Origin: Microthyrium microscopicum
Lineage: Eukaryota; Ascomycota; Dothideomycetes; Microthyriales; Microthyriaceae
DNA: 64,000 nucleotides
Assembly (NCBI GenBank): GCA_010405405.1
Contig: MU004234.1
Location: 763,818-827,817 of the forward strand
Reading direction: 5' to 3'
A model generated the notes under the pieces. It saw nothing but the letters and a program-made list of their open reading frames with translations, ran no database searches and was not told the DNA's origin. Position 1 is the stretch's first letter; the number at the start of each line of letters is the position of its first letter. Positions 9,977 through 21,509 of the stretch are shown here, piece after piece. Made by a program: the position numbers and the translations under genes.

Positions 9977-12900
9977 TCATCCCCTGCCATGGATTTTCAA
10001 CTGCTCCTTCATCATCGCCACCAAATCTTTACTCTTGAACGGTTTCGACATGACGGTATCCTAAGAGGTCAAAAAACCTTTATTAGCCTTGGCAAAAATC
10101 TTCTCACACCTCATTCTTCCACAAGTACACCACACACATCACCCTCATAACCGCCAACCTGCAACCTCACCACACCCACACAAACAAGCAAGACAAGTCC
10201 ACAGGAATAAAAGAGAACGCAATCAACATACCGAACCAGCCGCTACCATCTCCTCCCTCTGCTCAACCCTCGCATTTGCTGTGACGGCAATAATTGGCAC
10301 ATGGCGTTTCAAAAGGCCCTTGTTTTGCATACTGCGTATTCGGCGGGTACATTCTAGACCGCCCATTATGGGCATTTGGGCGTCCATTAGGATTATATCT
10401 AGCGGAATTTTTTGCACTTCTGCTACAGTTTCTTCTTGCACTTCTTCTCCTATTATGTCTGTTTTGGGGTGGCTGGTGATGCTCTGTTCGGTGGCGTCAT
10501 TCCCATTCCCTCCAGTCGTATTTGCGTAGCAGGAGAATTTCGGTAGGAGGGATAATGCGTCTGCGCCGTGGTTGGCGGTGTGGACTATGCAGTTTAGGCG
10601 CTGGAGTTGTTTGCGCAGAACGGTCTGGTTTACTAGGTTGTCTTCTACTAGGAGGACGTGTATCGGGACATCATCGTCGATTTCTTGGGCGGCGGGAAGG
10701 CTTTCTGGCGAACGGACTGGCGTGCGGGACATGGGGATTTGGGATTTGATGGGGCCTTTTGAGTGAGGAGATGTATGGAGAGCGGTGGGTGCTCGGCGGA
10801 CGAGAATGTAGAAGATGAAGGTGCTTCCCTGCCCGGGCGCGGAGCGAATGCCGATTTCACCTCCTTGTTTCTCGGTAAGTTGTTTGGATATGAAGAGACC
10901 GAGGCCGGAGCCGCCGTAGAAGACGTGGGTTTTGATGTTGGCTTGTTTGAAACGTTCGAAGATGCGGGATTGTTGGGCTTGGTCGACGCCTATGCCGCTG
11001 TCTTTGACGCTGAATGTGAGATATATCTGTTCGCCGTCGCCCCATTCTTCGCGGAGGGTGGCATCTTCTGCTTTGTCACCCTTTTCGGCCCAGTGAGTGT
11101 CTGTAGGGAAGGATAGGCGTGGGTGGGTTTTGCAGGCGCCATATTGGACTTTGATGTGTCGGTTAACTTCATTTTTGACGAATTTTATGGCGTTCGTAAG
11201 AAGGTTTATGAGGATTTGCGTTATGCGTGATGCGTCTGCTAGGACTTGGTCGATTTCTAGTTGTGCGTATGAGGGGTGCGCGACGAGTTGGAGGGAGATG
11301 TTGCTATATTCCATTTCTTTGGCGAACATGGCGATGATGGATTCGGTGAGACTTTCTAGGAGGACTACGCGTGGTGTTATGGAAAGCATTTCGGATTCCA
11401 TGCGGCCTAGAGTCAAGACGCTGTCGATAATGTAGCGTTGATGTTCAACGCAGGTTTCGATGATACGTGCCGCAGATACATTCTCGGTCAAGGCATCGAC
11501 ATAAGGCTGTGGTATAGAAGTATGATCATGAAGGTCCTCGAATGAAGTGATAATGCTATCCACGCAATGAACTATTGCGGAGAGAGGATTTCTCATTTCA
11601 TGGGATACGATATCGATGAAGGCTTCTTGTTGGCGTTTTGCTTCTTGGGCATCTTTTGCAATTCTTGCTTGCCATGTTTCTGCCCACTTTAAGCGACTAA
11701 CATCAGTGGCACATGCCATGACAGATCGTACAGTATCATTCTCTCGATAAGGGAAAGCAAGAAGTAAGACCGTTGCTGGGACTGAGTCGCCAATAGGTGG
11801 GACGTATGGACGCTTGAGTCTGACTTCAGCTGAAACACGCTCTTCGCCATTTACGACTTGTTGCCAGGCATTTTCTGCAATGGGCAAATCCTCTTCCAAG
11901 ACGAATTGAAAGATACCATAGTCGTGTTGTAGTTCCGTTGGTTCTTGTTCAACCATTGCAAAGTATTGATTGTTCGCCCATATAGTTGTACCATCCACGA
12001 GAAGATGAACCATTGCGACAGAAGCATGTTGTACGAGATGTTGTATTTTGATATCGCTATTTGCAAGATCTCGCTCGAGCCGTTCCTGCCGGCGCCTGGA
12101 TTGTGTGACACTGACTGCCAAAGTCATGACACCGGATACCATTCTACTCAAGTCCTGAAGAAATTGAGTGTTTTGTTCGTCAAGCAACAAGGGATTGGTC
12201 CCAGTGATGAGAAAACCAAGAAGGCGAGTTCCAGAGGAGAGTGGGATGATAGCAACGCTCCTAGATGGTCCTCCTGGGCCTCTCCAAATAATATCATGGA
12301 ACATTTCGTTTACGGTAAATACCATGGGCGTTCCTCTTGATCGTGCTAGTCGGCACAAGGGAATAAGTCCTTTCGAACTGCTCCAGCTTTGACCATCCAC
12401 CAAAAGGGGGTGTTCTTCCGGTACTCCCAATTGACCGCGAAGATGAAAGACGTTTTCCGGTTCATCTTCACCATCCAGCTGATACATAATGGCCATTGTG
12501 ATATCATTCTCATTAGTTTCCAGACAATCCATTACATGTCTACAGACACTTTCAGTAGTAAGGTTTGTTGATGAAGCAATCCGGTTAAGCACTGCAGTTC
12601 TTCTGTCATTGATCTTCTGCTTCGTCACTTCGAAAAGGGCATTGTAAAATCCAACGATCTCGCCTTCACTATCTCGAATGGGAGTGAAATTGCCAGTAAA
12701 AAATGTCTCTTCAGGATATCCATTTCGTTCCACAGTCATAGGCGCCTCTATAACATCCGCTGCTGCACCCGTACTCGTCGCCAATTCAAAGAGTGGACCG
12801 ATTCCTTGCCATATTTCGGGGAAACCTTGCTTAAAGGTAGAGCCCATGAGAGATGGATGGGTTTTGCCGGCTAGAGGTACAAAAGCCTCGTTGTATATCG

Positions 12901-13258
12901 GGACATATTCCGGACCCCTATGACGTGCATGTTAGAGCTTGAGAGCGTGCTAGAGAACCATATCCTACCAATACAGCGTTGCTGGACGCGAATCTGCGAT
13001 AACTTGATAAAATGATTGTCGCAAACCGGGCGGCCAATTTTCTATGGGTCCGACATGTGTTTTTGACCAATCAACTGATTTTATGAAACGGATATGGTCG
13101 GTATCTGGCAGGAATCGTGTCCAGGAATTCTTATCATTTCGAGTCTCTTTGGATGTATGCGTATCTTGAGGCAAATCGGGCGGGGGAGCTTCTGAGCCAG
13201 CCTCGACAGTATCGACGAGGGAAGCTCCAGCTAGAGCCGCATCAATTGAAGAAGTCAT
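9977..13258 (-). CDS. Hybrid sensor histidine kinase (PAS-GAF-PAS-HisKA-HATPase-REC)
   Basis: Exons 13258-12969, 12917-10232 and 10060-9977; introns 51 bp (GTAGGA...CATAG) and 171 bp (GTATGT...CTTAG); 1,019 residues, in frame. Order of domains: N-terminal PAS (about 60-205, WPPGLRQSF...YWGPEYVPIYNEAF), GAF-like region (about 215-370), second PAS (about 390-515), HisKA with phospho-acceptor His536 (SHEMRNPLSAIV), HATPase with N box (NLLTNAIKF), G1 (DSGIGV) and G2 (GSGLGLFISKQL), then receiver domain with phospho-acceptor Asp942 (IILMDAQMP) and conserved Lys998 (MSKPFK) in the last exon. All key residues are intact, so it should autophosphorylate on His and pass the phosphate to its own receiver, then to an HPt protein and on to the SKN7/SSK1-type regulators of fungi. 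No membrane segment is evident, so a cytosolic sensor is likely. The ligand is unknown. Confidence 0.92.
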
Positions 13259-14583
13259 GGAGCAGCCAAGTGGCAGTTCCCCTAGAAGAAGATAGATGTA
13301 CGATCGTGTCGAGGGTTGTCATGGTGGGGGCGATCGAGGCGACTGGCAAGAGATAAGAACCTGAGCGTTTCCTGTCACTGTACTACTCGAACCATGTCGG
13401 TGTATAAGTGGAACATGTATCGAAGATAGACATGGTCAAGGACTGGATAGAGGCCTTTGCAGGACTCGAAGTGAGAATGTTTGGCATCGGAGTTGGTCCC
13501 GAGGCACGTTCTGGCAGGTTGGCGATTATCGGATACCGGATCCGGCGGAAGGAGACGACGCGTGGTTGCTTCCGAGGTTGGTTAAGAAATGAAGAGCGCG
13601 CTGAAAGCATTTCATCCATCTTCATGTATTTGTGCGTTCTCAACCGCTCTATTATTTTTCTATCTCCTCATAGTAGCTACTGGTGATGATATCTGAGGAT
13701 GCTAAAGCTTATATCTCATGAGGAAGTGTGTTTCGGCCATTCCCGCGCCATCATCGACATCCTGATGCAGCATTACAGTACTCTACACGGGCATATCAAA
13801 GCAATTGATATCGAACCATTTGAAAATCCTTTCCACAAGCACAGTAATTTGGAGGTCTAGGTGTTAGATGTAAGACATATCCGTCATTGCGCATGAACCG
13901 CAAAAGGGAATTCCACAACCCGCCAATTGACATGTTGGCGTGGTTGGCTGCATCCATCCTTCATGCCATACGGTCAAGACTCAAGGTTTATAGACAACTT
14001 ATACAGAGTGGCCTCGAGGTTGTATTGCATATATCCTGGTATTTGAGGCCGCTTCTCAAGCAATGCTACAATCTTTATGCATACCATGTAATTCAGCAGT
14101 ACCAAGGTCGGAACATCAGATTGAGTGGAACGGTCAGTCCATGAACCTGGTATAGATCGTTGCACTAACAAGGCGCCGTAAGCCGGACATCCAAGATATC
14201 GGGATTTCAGCTGGAAATAGCATGCCATTCAGCCAACCAGATGCCCTGATTTCACCCAAGAAAGGCTGAAATCTTCAAGAACTTTCAGCCGTACATTTTG
14301 TGAACGTTAACTGACATGACTGACTCCAAGAAAAAGCAAAAAAAAGCGGTTGGGATTCTCCCCGCCTTCTCTCCCCATCTCTATTCTTCGAAGGATTCTT
14401 AAATCAAGCTCGCGGTCAACCACACCGCCACTGATTACAATCAATTGCCTCTCCTCCACCTTAGTCTGTCTCTATCGACTGCCCATCACTCGGCCTTCTT
14501 CCCTATAACTCCTCAACTCGCCTCCTATCCCTCCAACTCATGCTATCATCACCATATCTCTAATCTTCCAACCTCTCAGCACC
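13259..14583. other. Divergent promoter region between kinase and calpain
   Basis: 1.3 kb between two divergently transcribed genes. A few open frames under 95 codons exist on both strands without recognisable content. The last 250 bp before the calpain start is strongly C/T-rich, as in fungal leaders. Confidence 0.5.
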
Positions 14584-17513
14584 ATGTCCGCGCCCAGATA
14601 TCCTATCGTCGAGCGTACAATCCGCGGCGAACATCCAATCCATACATCCGTCCTAACCCAACGCGCCCTCCCACCATCAAGCCGACCCCCCTCTCCAGGT
14701 CGAACTCCCCTCCCCTCACGCCCCGCATCACCAACCATACAGCCCACCGGTCCAACCTCAATCACCCAAATCGCACACTCCTCCAGCAAGCGCCCAAAGC
14801 GCCGCGCCCCAAAAAACCAACATGCGCAAGTAGCAATCGACCAATTCTGGGCCCGCTTCACAGCACCCACCCCCGGCAAACCCTTCACCCTCCTCCCCGA
14901 CAACGCCCACGCAGCCCGCGCACACTCCGCAACCCAACTCCCCTCCTCCAAAACCGCTCTCGCATCCTACTCTGAAGCGCGCGCCGCCTGTGCCGCCAAA
15001 GTGCGGAAAATCGTGCGCGAATGTCGACGCTTGAACATCAAATACCGTGACCCGCATTTCGACATTGAAGATGATTTTCGCAAATGGATGGGTAAGGAGA
15101 GGGCGTATAGCGATTGTTTGATGGGTTTGAATGAGATAAGAGAGGATTTGAGACCTGCGAGCGTGAAGAGGGTTGAAGATATTTTTGAGGAGCCGTGTTT
15201 TTTTATCGACGGGGCTACGGCGAATGATGTGAGGCAGGGGAAGGAGGGGGATTGCTGGTTTATGAGTGCGTTGTGTACTTTGAGTAATAAGGAGGGGTTG
15301 ATTCAGAGGGTTTGTGTGGAGAGGGATGAGCAGGTTGGTGTTTATGGGTTTGTTTTTCATCGCGGTTCGTATGAGAGCGATAGCTTGTGGAGGTTGTGAC
15401 TGATCAATTGTGTACAGATGGCGAGTGGATGAGTGAGGTTATTGATGATAAGCTGTATCTTATTAAGGAGGACTTTGATGATTCGACGCTGGAAAGGAAT
15501 CGTTGGCTTGAGTTGCAGAATCGGACTATGCCGGCTGATGAGTGGAAGTCGGTTATGCAGACTGGTTCGAGGGCGTTGTATTTTGCTCAGTGTGAGAATC
15601 AGAATGAGACTTGGTTTGTACAGCTCTTTCGGGGCCAGGAGGATCAATGCTGACTGTGCAAGGCTCCCTCTTCTCGAAAAAGCATACGCAAAAGCTCATG
15701 GCGACTTTTCAGCACTCGAAAGCGGCTTTGTTGGAGAAGGTATCGAGGATTTGACAGGAGGCGTGACAACCGAGCTATTTTCTACCGACATTCTCGATAA
15801 AGACAAATTCTGGCGCGAGGAACTGATGAATGTTAATAAACAATTCCTATTTGGTTGCGGTCAGATGAACGGAGCATACGGATCACGAAGTGGTATCATT
15901 GAGAAACACGCCTATTCTATCATGGAAGCACGAGAAATCAATGGTCAGCGACTAGTCAAGTTACGCAATCCGTGGGGTAGTGGTGGTGAATGGCAGGGTG
16001 CTTGGTCAGATGGTAGCGCAGAATGGACACCGGAATGGATGACACTGTTGGATCATAAATTCGGTGATGATGGTGTAAGTGATGTCAAGATTGACGCAAG
16101 GAGAAATACTGACAATCGACTTAGGTCTTCTGGATTGCATATAAAGATCTACTACGAAACTATCAACATTTCGATCGAACCCGCCTCTTTGGACCCGAAT
16201 GGACAATAACTCAACAATGGACAAGTGTAGAAGTTCCATGGACGGTAGACTATCTCGACACCAAATTCAAAGTCACCATTCCCAAAGCTGGGCCAGTCGT
16301 AATTGTCCTATCCCAACTCGATGACCGCTACTTCCGTGGCCTCGAAGGCAAATACGATTTCCATTTACAGTTCAGGCTACACAAAGATGATGAGGAAGAA
16401 TATATTGTGAGAAGTAATGCAGCTTACTACATGAAACGCTCCATTAGCACAGAACTCGATCTAGAGCCAGGAATCTACTGGGTCCTTCTAAAAATCACAG
16501 CCAAACGCTACCCCGAAGCCGCCACCGTCGAAGACGTGATTGAAAAGACGTGCCAATTTCGACGTGAAAAGTTACTTCAAGTTGGGCTCAGTTATGACAT
16601 GGCCCATGCAAAAGGCAACTTTCTCGAACTTGAGACTGAAAAGGTTCGGCAAGCGAAGCAAGAGCGCAGGAAGCGGAGGATAGAAATGGCAAAGAAAATG
16701 CACGACGCAAGAACAAAAGAACACAAAAAGCGTAAACTGCGCGCCCTCAAGATGGATTTGAAAAAGAGTGAGAAGATGATGAAGAAGATGGTAGCTGAGG
16801 CGGATCGAAGAGCTCAAGAAGAGACGTATGAAGCTGCTGCAAAACTGGAAGAGTTCAAGATACGTGATACCAATGGTGTGGAGGGCGGACCAGTGCGTCA
16901 GCCACGAAGGGATACGCTGAACGGCAATGGACGCCAGGGCAGATCTGAGAGCCCCATGCGTGTGCCAGTCGCAAGGAGAGATACGCTGACCGTTGAACCA
17001 CCACGCACCACCTCCCTGCCAGTCACAGGCCGCCACGCACCAGATATCAGAGTCCAGAGAGCTAGTATAGCCTCCGGCGGCAAACTAACGCTAAGCGATA
17101 TCAGTGATGATGACCTAGATTGGGATTCCGAGCTCGATGCCCCCTCAGATAGCGAAGATGACCAACCAACTCAACCATTCCGCCAATCCTCCGCGCTCTG
17201 CAACAGCTGCGGTAGAGACGACGGCAACGACAATGGTAATGACAACGACGAAGACGAATTCGAAAAAGATCCCTGGAACGCAGTCTGCGTAGTCGGACTC
17301 CGCGTCTACGCCGAAAACCAAGAAGTCGACATTTCCGTCCATCGAGGCGAAGACTTGCACGAGGAAGATGAGCAGAAACGTCTAGATGTTGATGATGCGT
17401 CCAAGGATGCAGTGGAGGCTATGCGGACGCCGATGAACAGTCCGATTACGCCGCAGGTTAGGAACCGTGGCTTCTCCGGGTTGGATGCGCTGCTACGGAT
17501 GGCGGAGACATAA
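14584..17513 (+). CDS. Calpain-family cysteine protease
   Basis: Four exons: 14584-15364, 15418-15613, 15663-16074, 16125-17513; introns 53, 49 and 50 bp; 925 residues, all junctions in frame. The first 110 residues are Pro/Ser/Arg-rich and disordered. The CysPc protease core follows, with catalytic Cys224 (GDCWFMSAL), His408 (EKHAYSIMEA) and Asn428 (LRNPWGSGGEW), all present, so the enzyme should be active and calcium-dependent. Its sections LPLLEKAYAKAHGDF and the Gly-rich oxyanion region are typical. A calpain beta-sandwich (C2L-like) domain spans about 525-640 (VPWTVDYL...GKYDFHLQFRLH). Then comes a Lys/Glu/Arg coiled coil (about 650-735) and an acidic disordered tail with two RRDTL repeats. 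It lacks the N-terminal MIT region expected of PalB/Rim13, so it is probably a different fungal calpain. The second intron sits just before the LPLLEKAY motif. Confidence 0.92.
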
Positions 17514-17677
17514 TGAATTGAAGGTTAATGAAATGTAGGATGTCTATCACGACAAAGCATAATATATACATGTATATACACTAATAAGGAGAGATTGGGG
17601 GTATCTTGACGCTAATATCATTTTGTCTAATGGACCTACCATGCTATTCTATCTTATGCTTTGGAGTACATGGTCTC

Positions 17678-18055
17678 TTACATGACATTGCAAGACCAAT
17701 ATGTATGCATGAATTCATTCTCGTTGACGGGAAGAGCCATCTCGGAGTCTGCAGAGCGCATTACTGTGCAGAGTTGCCAGTTGCTGCCCCAATCAGCGTT
17801 CATGTTGACGGGCAGAGCCTCTTCGGTACGCATAACGGTGCAGAGCTGCCAGTTACTGCCCCAATCAGCATTTGAGTTAACGGGGGATGTGGTGTTTGAG
17901 ATCATTGTGTGGCTTGGTTGTGGTGTGTTTCTTTGTGGGTAGTTTGTGTTTTTCGGTATGGTTGTGGATGTGTTATGGGTGAACGTGTTTGGAATTGCGA
18001 TTGAAGACTTGATGGGCTTAAATACTAGTAGTACAGTGGTAATAGGTTGGAACAT
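17678..18055 (-). CDS. Small protein of three tandem peptide repeats (orphan)
   Basis: 125 codons from an ATG at 18055; a second ATG (MISNTT) would give 76 residues. The C-terminal half is built of repeats: SPVNS-NADWGSNWQLCTVMR, LPVNM-NADWGSNWQLCTVMR, and a degenerate third, LPVNE-NEFMHTYWSCNVM, that ends exactly at the stop. The 15 residues NADWGSNWQLCTVMR are identical in the first two copies while their DNA differs at six places, every one a synonymous third-codon position. That is strong evidence for selection on the protein. The N-terminal half is Thr/Asn/Pro-rich with only a weak hydrophobic start, so no clear signal peptide. It lies tail to tail with the calpain (164 bp apart). Function unknown; a repeat-bearing peptide precursor or a small structural protein are both possible. 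Confidence 0.6.
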   Translation of the reverse strand: MFQPITTVLLVFKPIKSSIAIPNTFTHNTSTTIPKNTNYPQRNTPQPSHTMISNTTSPVNSNADWGSNWQLCTVMRTEEALPVNMNADWGSNWQLCTVMRSADSEMALPVNENEFMHTYWSCNVM

Positions 18056-19080
18056 AGCGGATTGTTTGGGATAATGGTTCTTTCGGGGAATGAAAGAGGC
18101 TTGGTGGCTGCTTTGATGAACAGTATAAAAGTTTGTTGGTGATGAGCTTTATGTGAGCTTCATATTGTTTCCTTGAGTGCTTAGTATTGTCTCCATGGCA
18201 GAGCGAGGTTTGGTTAGTATTGTCTCCCTAGAAAGACGAGGCTGCTTAGTATTGTTGACCTGGTAAGTCAGGTCGCTTTGTGTGTTGTGACATTGAAAGT
18301 AGAATGGAATTGTAAGTGTTTCCAGCCGCGAGAGATCAAAAGCTTTCTACTTGGATACTCGGTTCCTGACCATGTGGATCGCAAGCATAAGTCTTGCTCT
18401 GAATAAAGCTTAACTCCTTTCTTGCATAAAGCTGTTAATCTGGAACCTTAACGGATTTGGCAGGTTCTCGTAGAGGCGTGATTCCAAATCATTTTCTAAC
18501 GTTACCGATGTAACTTTATAAAGCGATATCAAATCTAGTCATGGCCCCTCAGGGGTGGTTATACCTTATGTTCGTTGGTTCTTTGGTTTGTGGAATCCTC
18601 ATACTCTAGCGGACGAATTTACTTGACAGACCTTTTGACTTTACTTGTTGGTGATCTTGTCTTCCACAATGTTTTGGAATGAGATGCTACTTTACTATCT
18701 ATCCGTACTAGGGACAACTGAATTGATGAGCAAGATACTTACGTGGCGGGTGAAAACAGATAAATATCTTGCAGTGTGTGCACAAAGAAAAATTGAATTT
18801 TAATGTTGCCCGAAACGAGTTGTATTTATGGAGCTAGACCTGAAGGTCGGCACAGTGGAGGAATTGGTGCCTGGAAAGATTAGGAATAGGCCTAAAGAGG
18901 CCCTGGCTATGGGCATCTCGGTTCGCTGAAATTGTACTGCGTGTCATGTTGTGATATATAACCGTAAGCGCTAGTTCTCCGTCCTTGCCGACAACCTCTC
19001 ATCGCCCAAAGCTCATCAAGACAAGAAAACACCACATCAAATCTCTGAAAGCAACCATTAACTGTATCGATCTCGTCAGA
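18056..19080. other. Intergenic region upstream of the methyltransferase
   Basis: No coding frame of interest. Contains the 33-bp imperfect repeats listed separately. The 5' part is the likely promoter of the minus-strand repeat-peptide gene and the 3' part that of the methyltransferase. Confidence 0.5.
18178..18276. repeat. Three imperfect 32-33-bp tandem repeats
   Basis: The core TTAGTATTGT recurs at 18181, 18214 and 18246, each followed by a diverged arm ending in GCGAGG, ACGAGG or TCAGG. The last arm contains a short hairpin, GACCTGGTAAGTCAGGTC. It lies between the repeat-peptide gene and the methyltransferase. Role unknown; it could be a regulatory repeat. Confidence 0.6.
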
Positions 19081-19976
19081 ATGAACGCCTCAACAGCCTA
19101 CACCCCCAAGCAGGCCCTTGCTCTGGATACACCAGAAGGTTACGACAAGTCCGGAGGTGCTATAACCGCAGAGTATGCAAAACACTGCATCTCTCGTTGT
19201 CTGCCGTTCGGAGCTGATTCGATAATTTTGGACAATGCGTGCGGTACAGGAGCGGTATGCTTTTCCTCGTAACTATCAGTTATCATATAGTGTCAAACTA
19301 AGAGTCTCAGATCACAGACGCCATCATAGCCTCCGAACCACCAAGCAGTATCCAACTTAACCTCGCCGACAAATCTCCAGCTTACACTGCCTTCTGCCAA
19401 GCCAAATACGCCAACATCCAATTGTCAATCGGAACATACACAATGCCCTCAGAAGCACTGCGAATTGCCTACGGCTCATTAACCCATTCTTTCAATAACT
19501 TTGGCATCTTCATGACTACCAATAGTGGACGCGACGGTGCCTCGGAAATCTACCGCACTCTCGAGCCGGGTGGCATCGCGGTCACGACCTGTTGGGAAAG
19601 TCTCACTTGGCTTGGACCCGCCAAAGCGGTGCATGAGCGCACTAGACCTGGTGCGCCGTGGCCGAATCCAGTGGTTAGTTGGAGCGACGGAAACCATTTG
19701 GTGGGGATTTTGAAGGAGGCTGGATTTAGCAATGTGGAGTTAAGGACTGAGGAGGTTTGGGCGAAGACGAGAGATTTGAGATCTTGGGCGGAGCAATCTT
19801 GGGCGATTCTTGGTGGACCACCGACAGGTGGGTGGAAGGAGGGAGATGAAGAGAAATGGGATGAAGCTGTGGACATATTTGTAGAGGAATTGAGGAAGGC
19901 GGATGGGTTTAAGGAGATGGATGATGGGGAAATTAGGATGAGGTGCTCGGCACATATTGTGACTGCAGTCAGATAA
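19081..19976 (+). CDS. SAM-dependent class I methyltransferase
   Basis: Exons 19081-19254 and 19311-19976, intron 56 bp (GTATGC...TCTCAG); 279 residues. The start is the first in-frame ATG (MNASTAYTP). Motif I, ILDNACGTGA, sits at about residues 48-58, and the intron falls right after it. Other Rossmann-fold parts follow: a motif-III-like segment with FNNFGIFM, and EIYRTLEPGGIAVTTCWES, the usual post-motif strand of UbiE-like enzymes. The substrate cannot be read from sequence; this type acts on small molecules in fungi. It is 13 kb from the polyketide synthase and separated by housekeeping genes, so membership of that pathway is unlikely. It converges on IND1 with only 26 bp between the stop codons. 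Confidence 0.85.
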
Positions 19977-20002
19977 TGACTTGCATTTGATGCTGTATAT
20001 AC

Positions 20003-21037
20003 TCAAAGATCGATGAGCTTTGCGACTTCTGTTGATATATCTTCAAAAGCTTTAGATCTTGAGCTGTTCGGCTCCGCAACGACGGTTGGCTTTCCATGGT
20101 CCGAGCTATCATTGATCAAAGGGTGTAATGGAACATCGCCCAGGAAGTTGACATCCCATTCTTTGCAAGTTCGCTTGACTCCATCGTGGCCGAAGATATG
20201 CTCTTCATGTCCACACTTGGAGCATTGAAACAACGACATGTTCTGTACCATACCCAGTATTGGTACCTGCATTTGCTTGAACATGTTTATGCCTTTGACG
20301 CTATCAATCAACGATAGGGACTGGGGTGTCGACACAATCACAGCCCCATTCAAGATGATCTGCTGTGCGATTGTCAATTGCACATCGCCTGTGCCTGGAG
20401 GCAGATCAAGCACGAGAACGTCGAGGCCACCCCATTCAACGTTGTGGAGAAGATCTTGGAGGGCCTTTTGTAGCATTGGACCACGCCAGGCTACATGAGA
20501 GTCTTTGCCAACGAGAAACTCCATTGACATGGCTTTTACGCCATAATTGGTCAGGGGTAGTAGCTTGTTTCCTATGGTTGAATCAGCCACTGAGATCAAT
20601 ACATGATCATACAACTGACCTTCTGTGAGCCTAGGCTCTCCAGAAAGATTCATGAGAGTCGGTATCGAAGGTCCAAAGATATCAGTATCCAAGATACCAG
20701 CCCGTAGTCCACGTTTCGCAAAAGCCAACGCAAGATTTACTACACATCCGGTCAACTTCCATCCCTTTGCAAAGAAACTCTTCATCTACCTGCAATAGTT
20801 GATTTTCCGACACCGCCTTTCGCCGAGGACACGGCAATGACCTTATTTACATCCTTAATAGCTCGCTTTTGTGGTAAACCACGCTGCATACGCGCCAGTC
20901 GTGGTGGTGTTCCACTGCGGGCAATTCCCTATTCTTTTCGTGAGTCTTAGAACCTCTACTTTGCAATGTCAGATCTTTACCTGTGTCGCCTCATTTCGCA
21001 AGCATTTCAGCGTTGAGAACAGACGCCGTGAAATCAT
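20003..21037 (-). CDS. ind1: Mitochondrial Mrp/NBP35-type Fe-S carrier, complex I assembly factor IND1/NUBPL
   Basis: Exons 21037-20981, 20928-20790 and 20739-20003; introns 52 and 50 bp; 310 residues. The N-terminus, MISRRLFSTLKCLRNEATQ, is basic and amphipathic, as in a mitochondrial presequence. The P-loop VSSAKGGVGKST spans exon 2, followed by DTDIFGPSIPTLM (switch I), LDLPPGTGDVQLT (Walker B-like) and the conserved CxxC of the Mrp family, CSKCGHEEH. In the family, this protein binds a labile [4Fe-4S] cluster through the CxxC and supplies complex I. Length matches IND1 (about 300). The third exon begins exactly after the P-loop. Divergent from bfr2, 472 bp apart, so the two may share a promoter. 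Confidence 0.93.
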
Positions 21038-21509
21038 GGAGATGTGGTTGAGTTTGATAAACTTATCTGGAGAATGGTCAATGCCCATGCTGCGCGGCAA
21101 TTGCCATGTTCCTGGTTTGACGCGATCTGATGACGCGCTTATCGGAAGACGCAACATCACTCATTGAGTCATTCCTCAAATGGCGAATTCTGGGATATCA
21201 GATCTTGGATCGTCAAATATAACATGCTTAAATTAGCTCCGAGCTTGCAAAATCACACAACTCCTAAAGGTACAACTTGACTTCAAGGTCTTTGTTTGAA
21301 TGTAGAAGGGAACTGGTTATGCGCTAGTGCGGAAACGGAATGGTGCGGTTTTGCGTGCCAAGATTTCGACATTTTTTTTCCTGAAGACTTTGGATCTTAG
21401 CTTTCGTCAAAGGATTTTCAACTTTCCACCTCTTCCGCCAGAAATAATGCGATAAACGCCTCAAAATCCAAGACAACTTCGAAAACCCTCTCCTTCTTAC
21501 CGATTGAGC

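Noticed and set aside
14445-14975. 176-codon plus-strand frame over the calpain start
   Set aside because: Shadow of the C-rich calpain exon 1; Pro/Thr/Asn-rich without domain, and the calpain frame has protease motifs.
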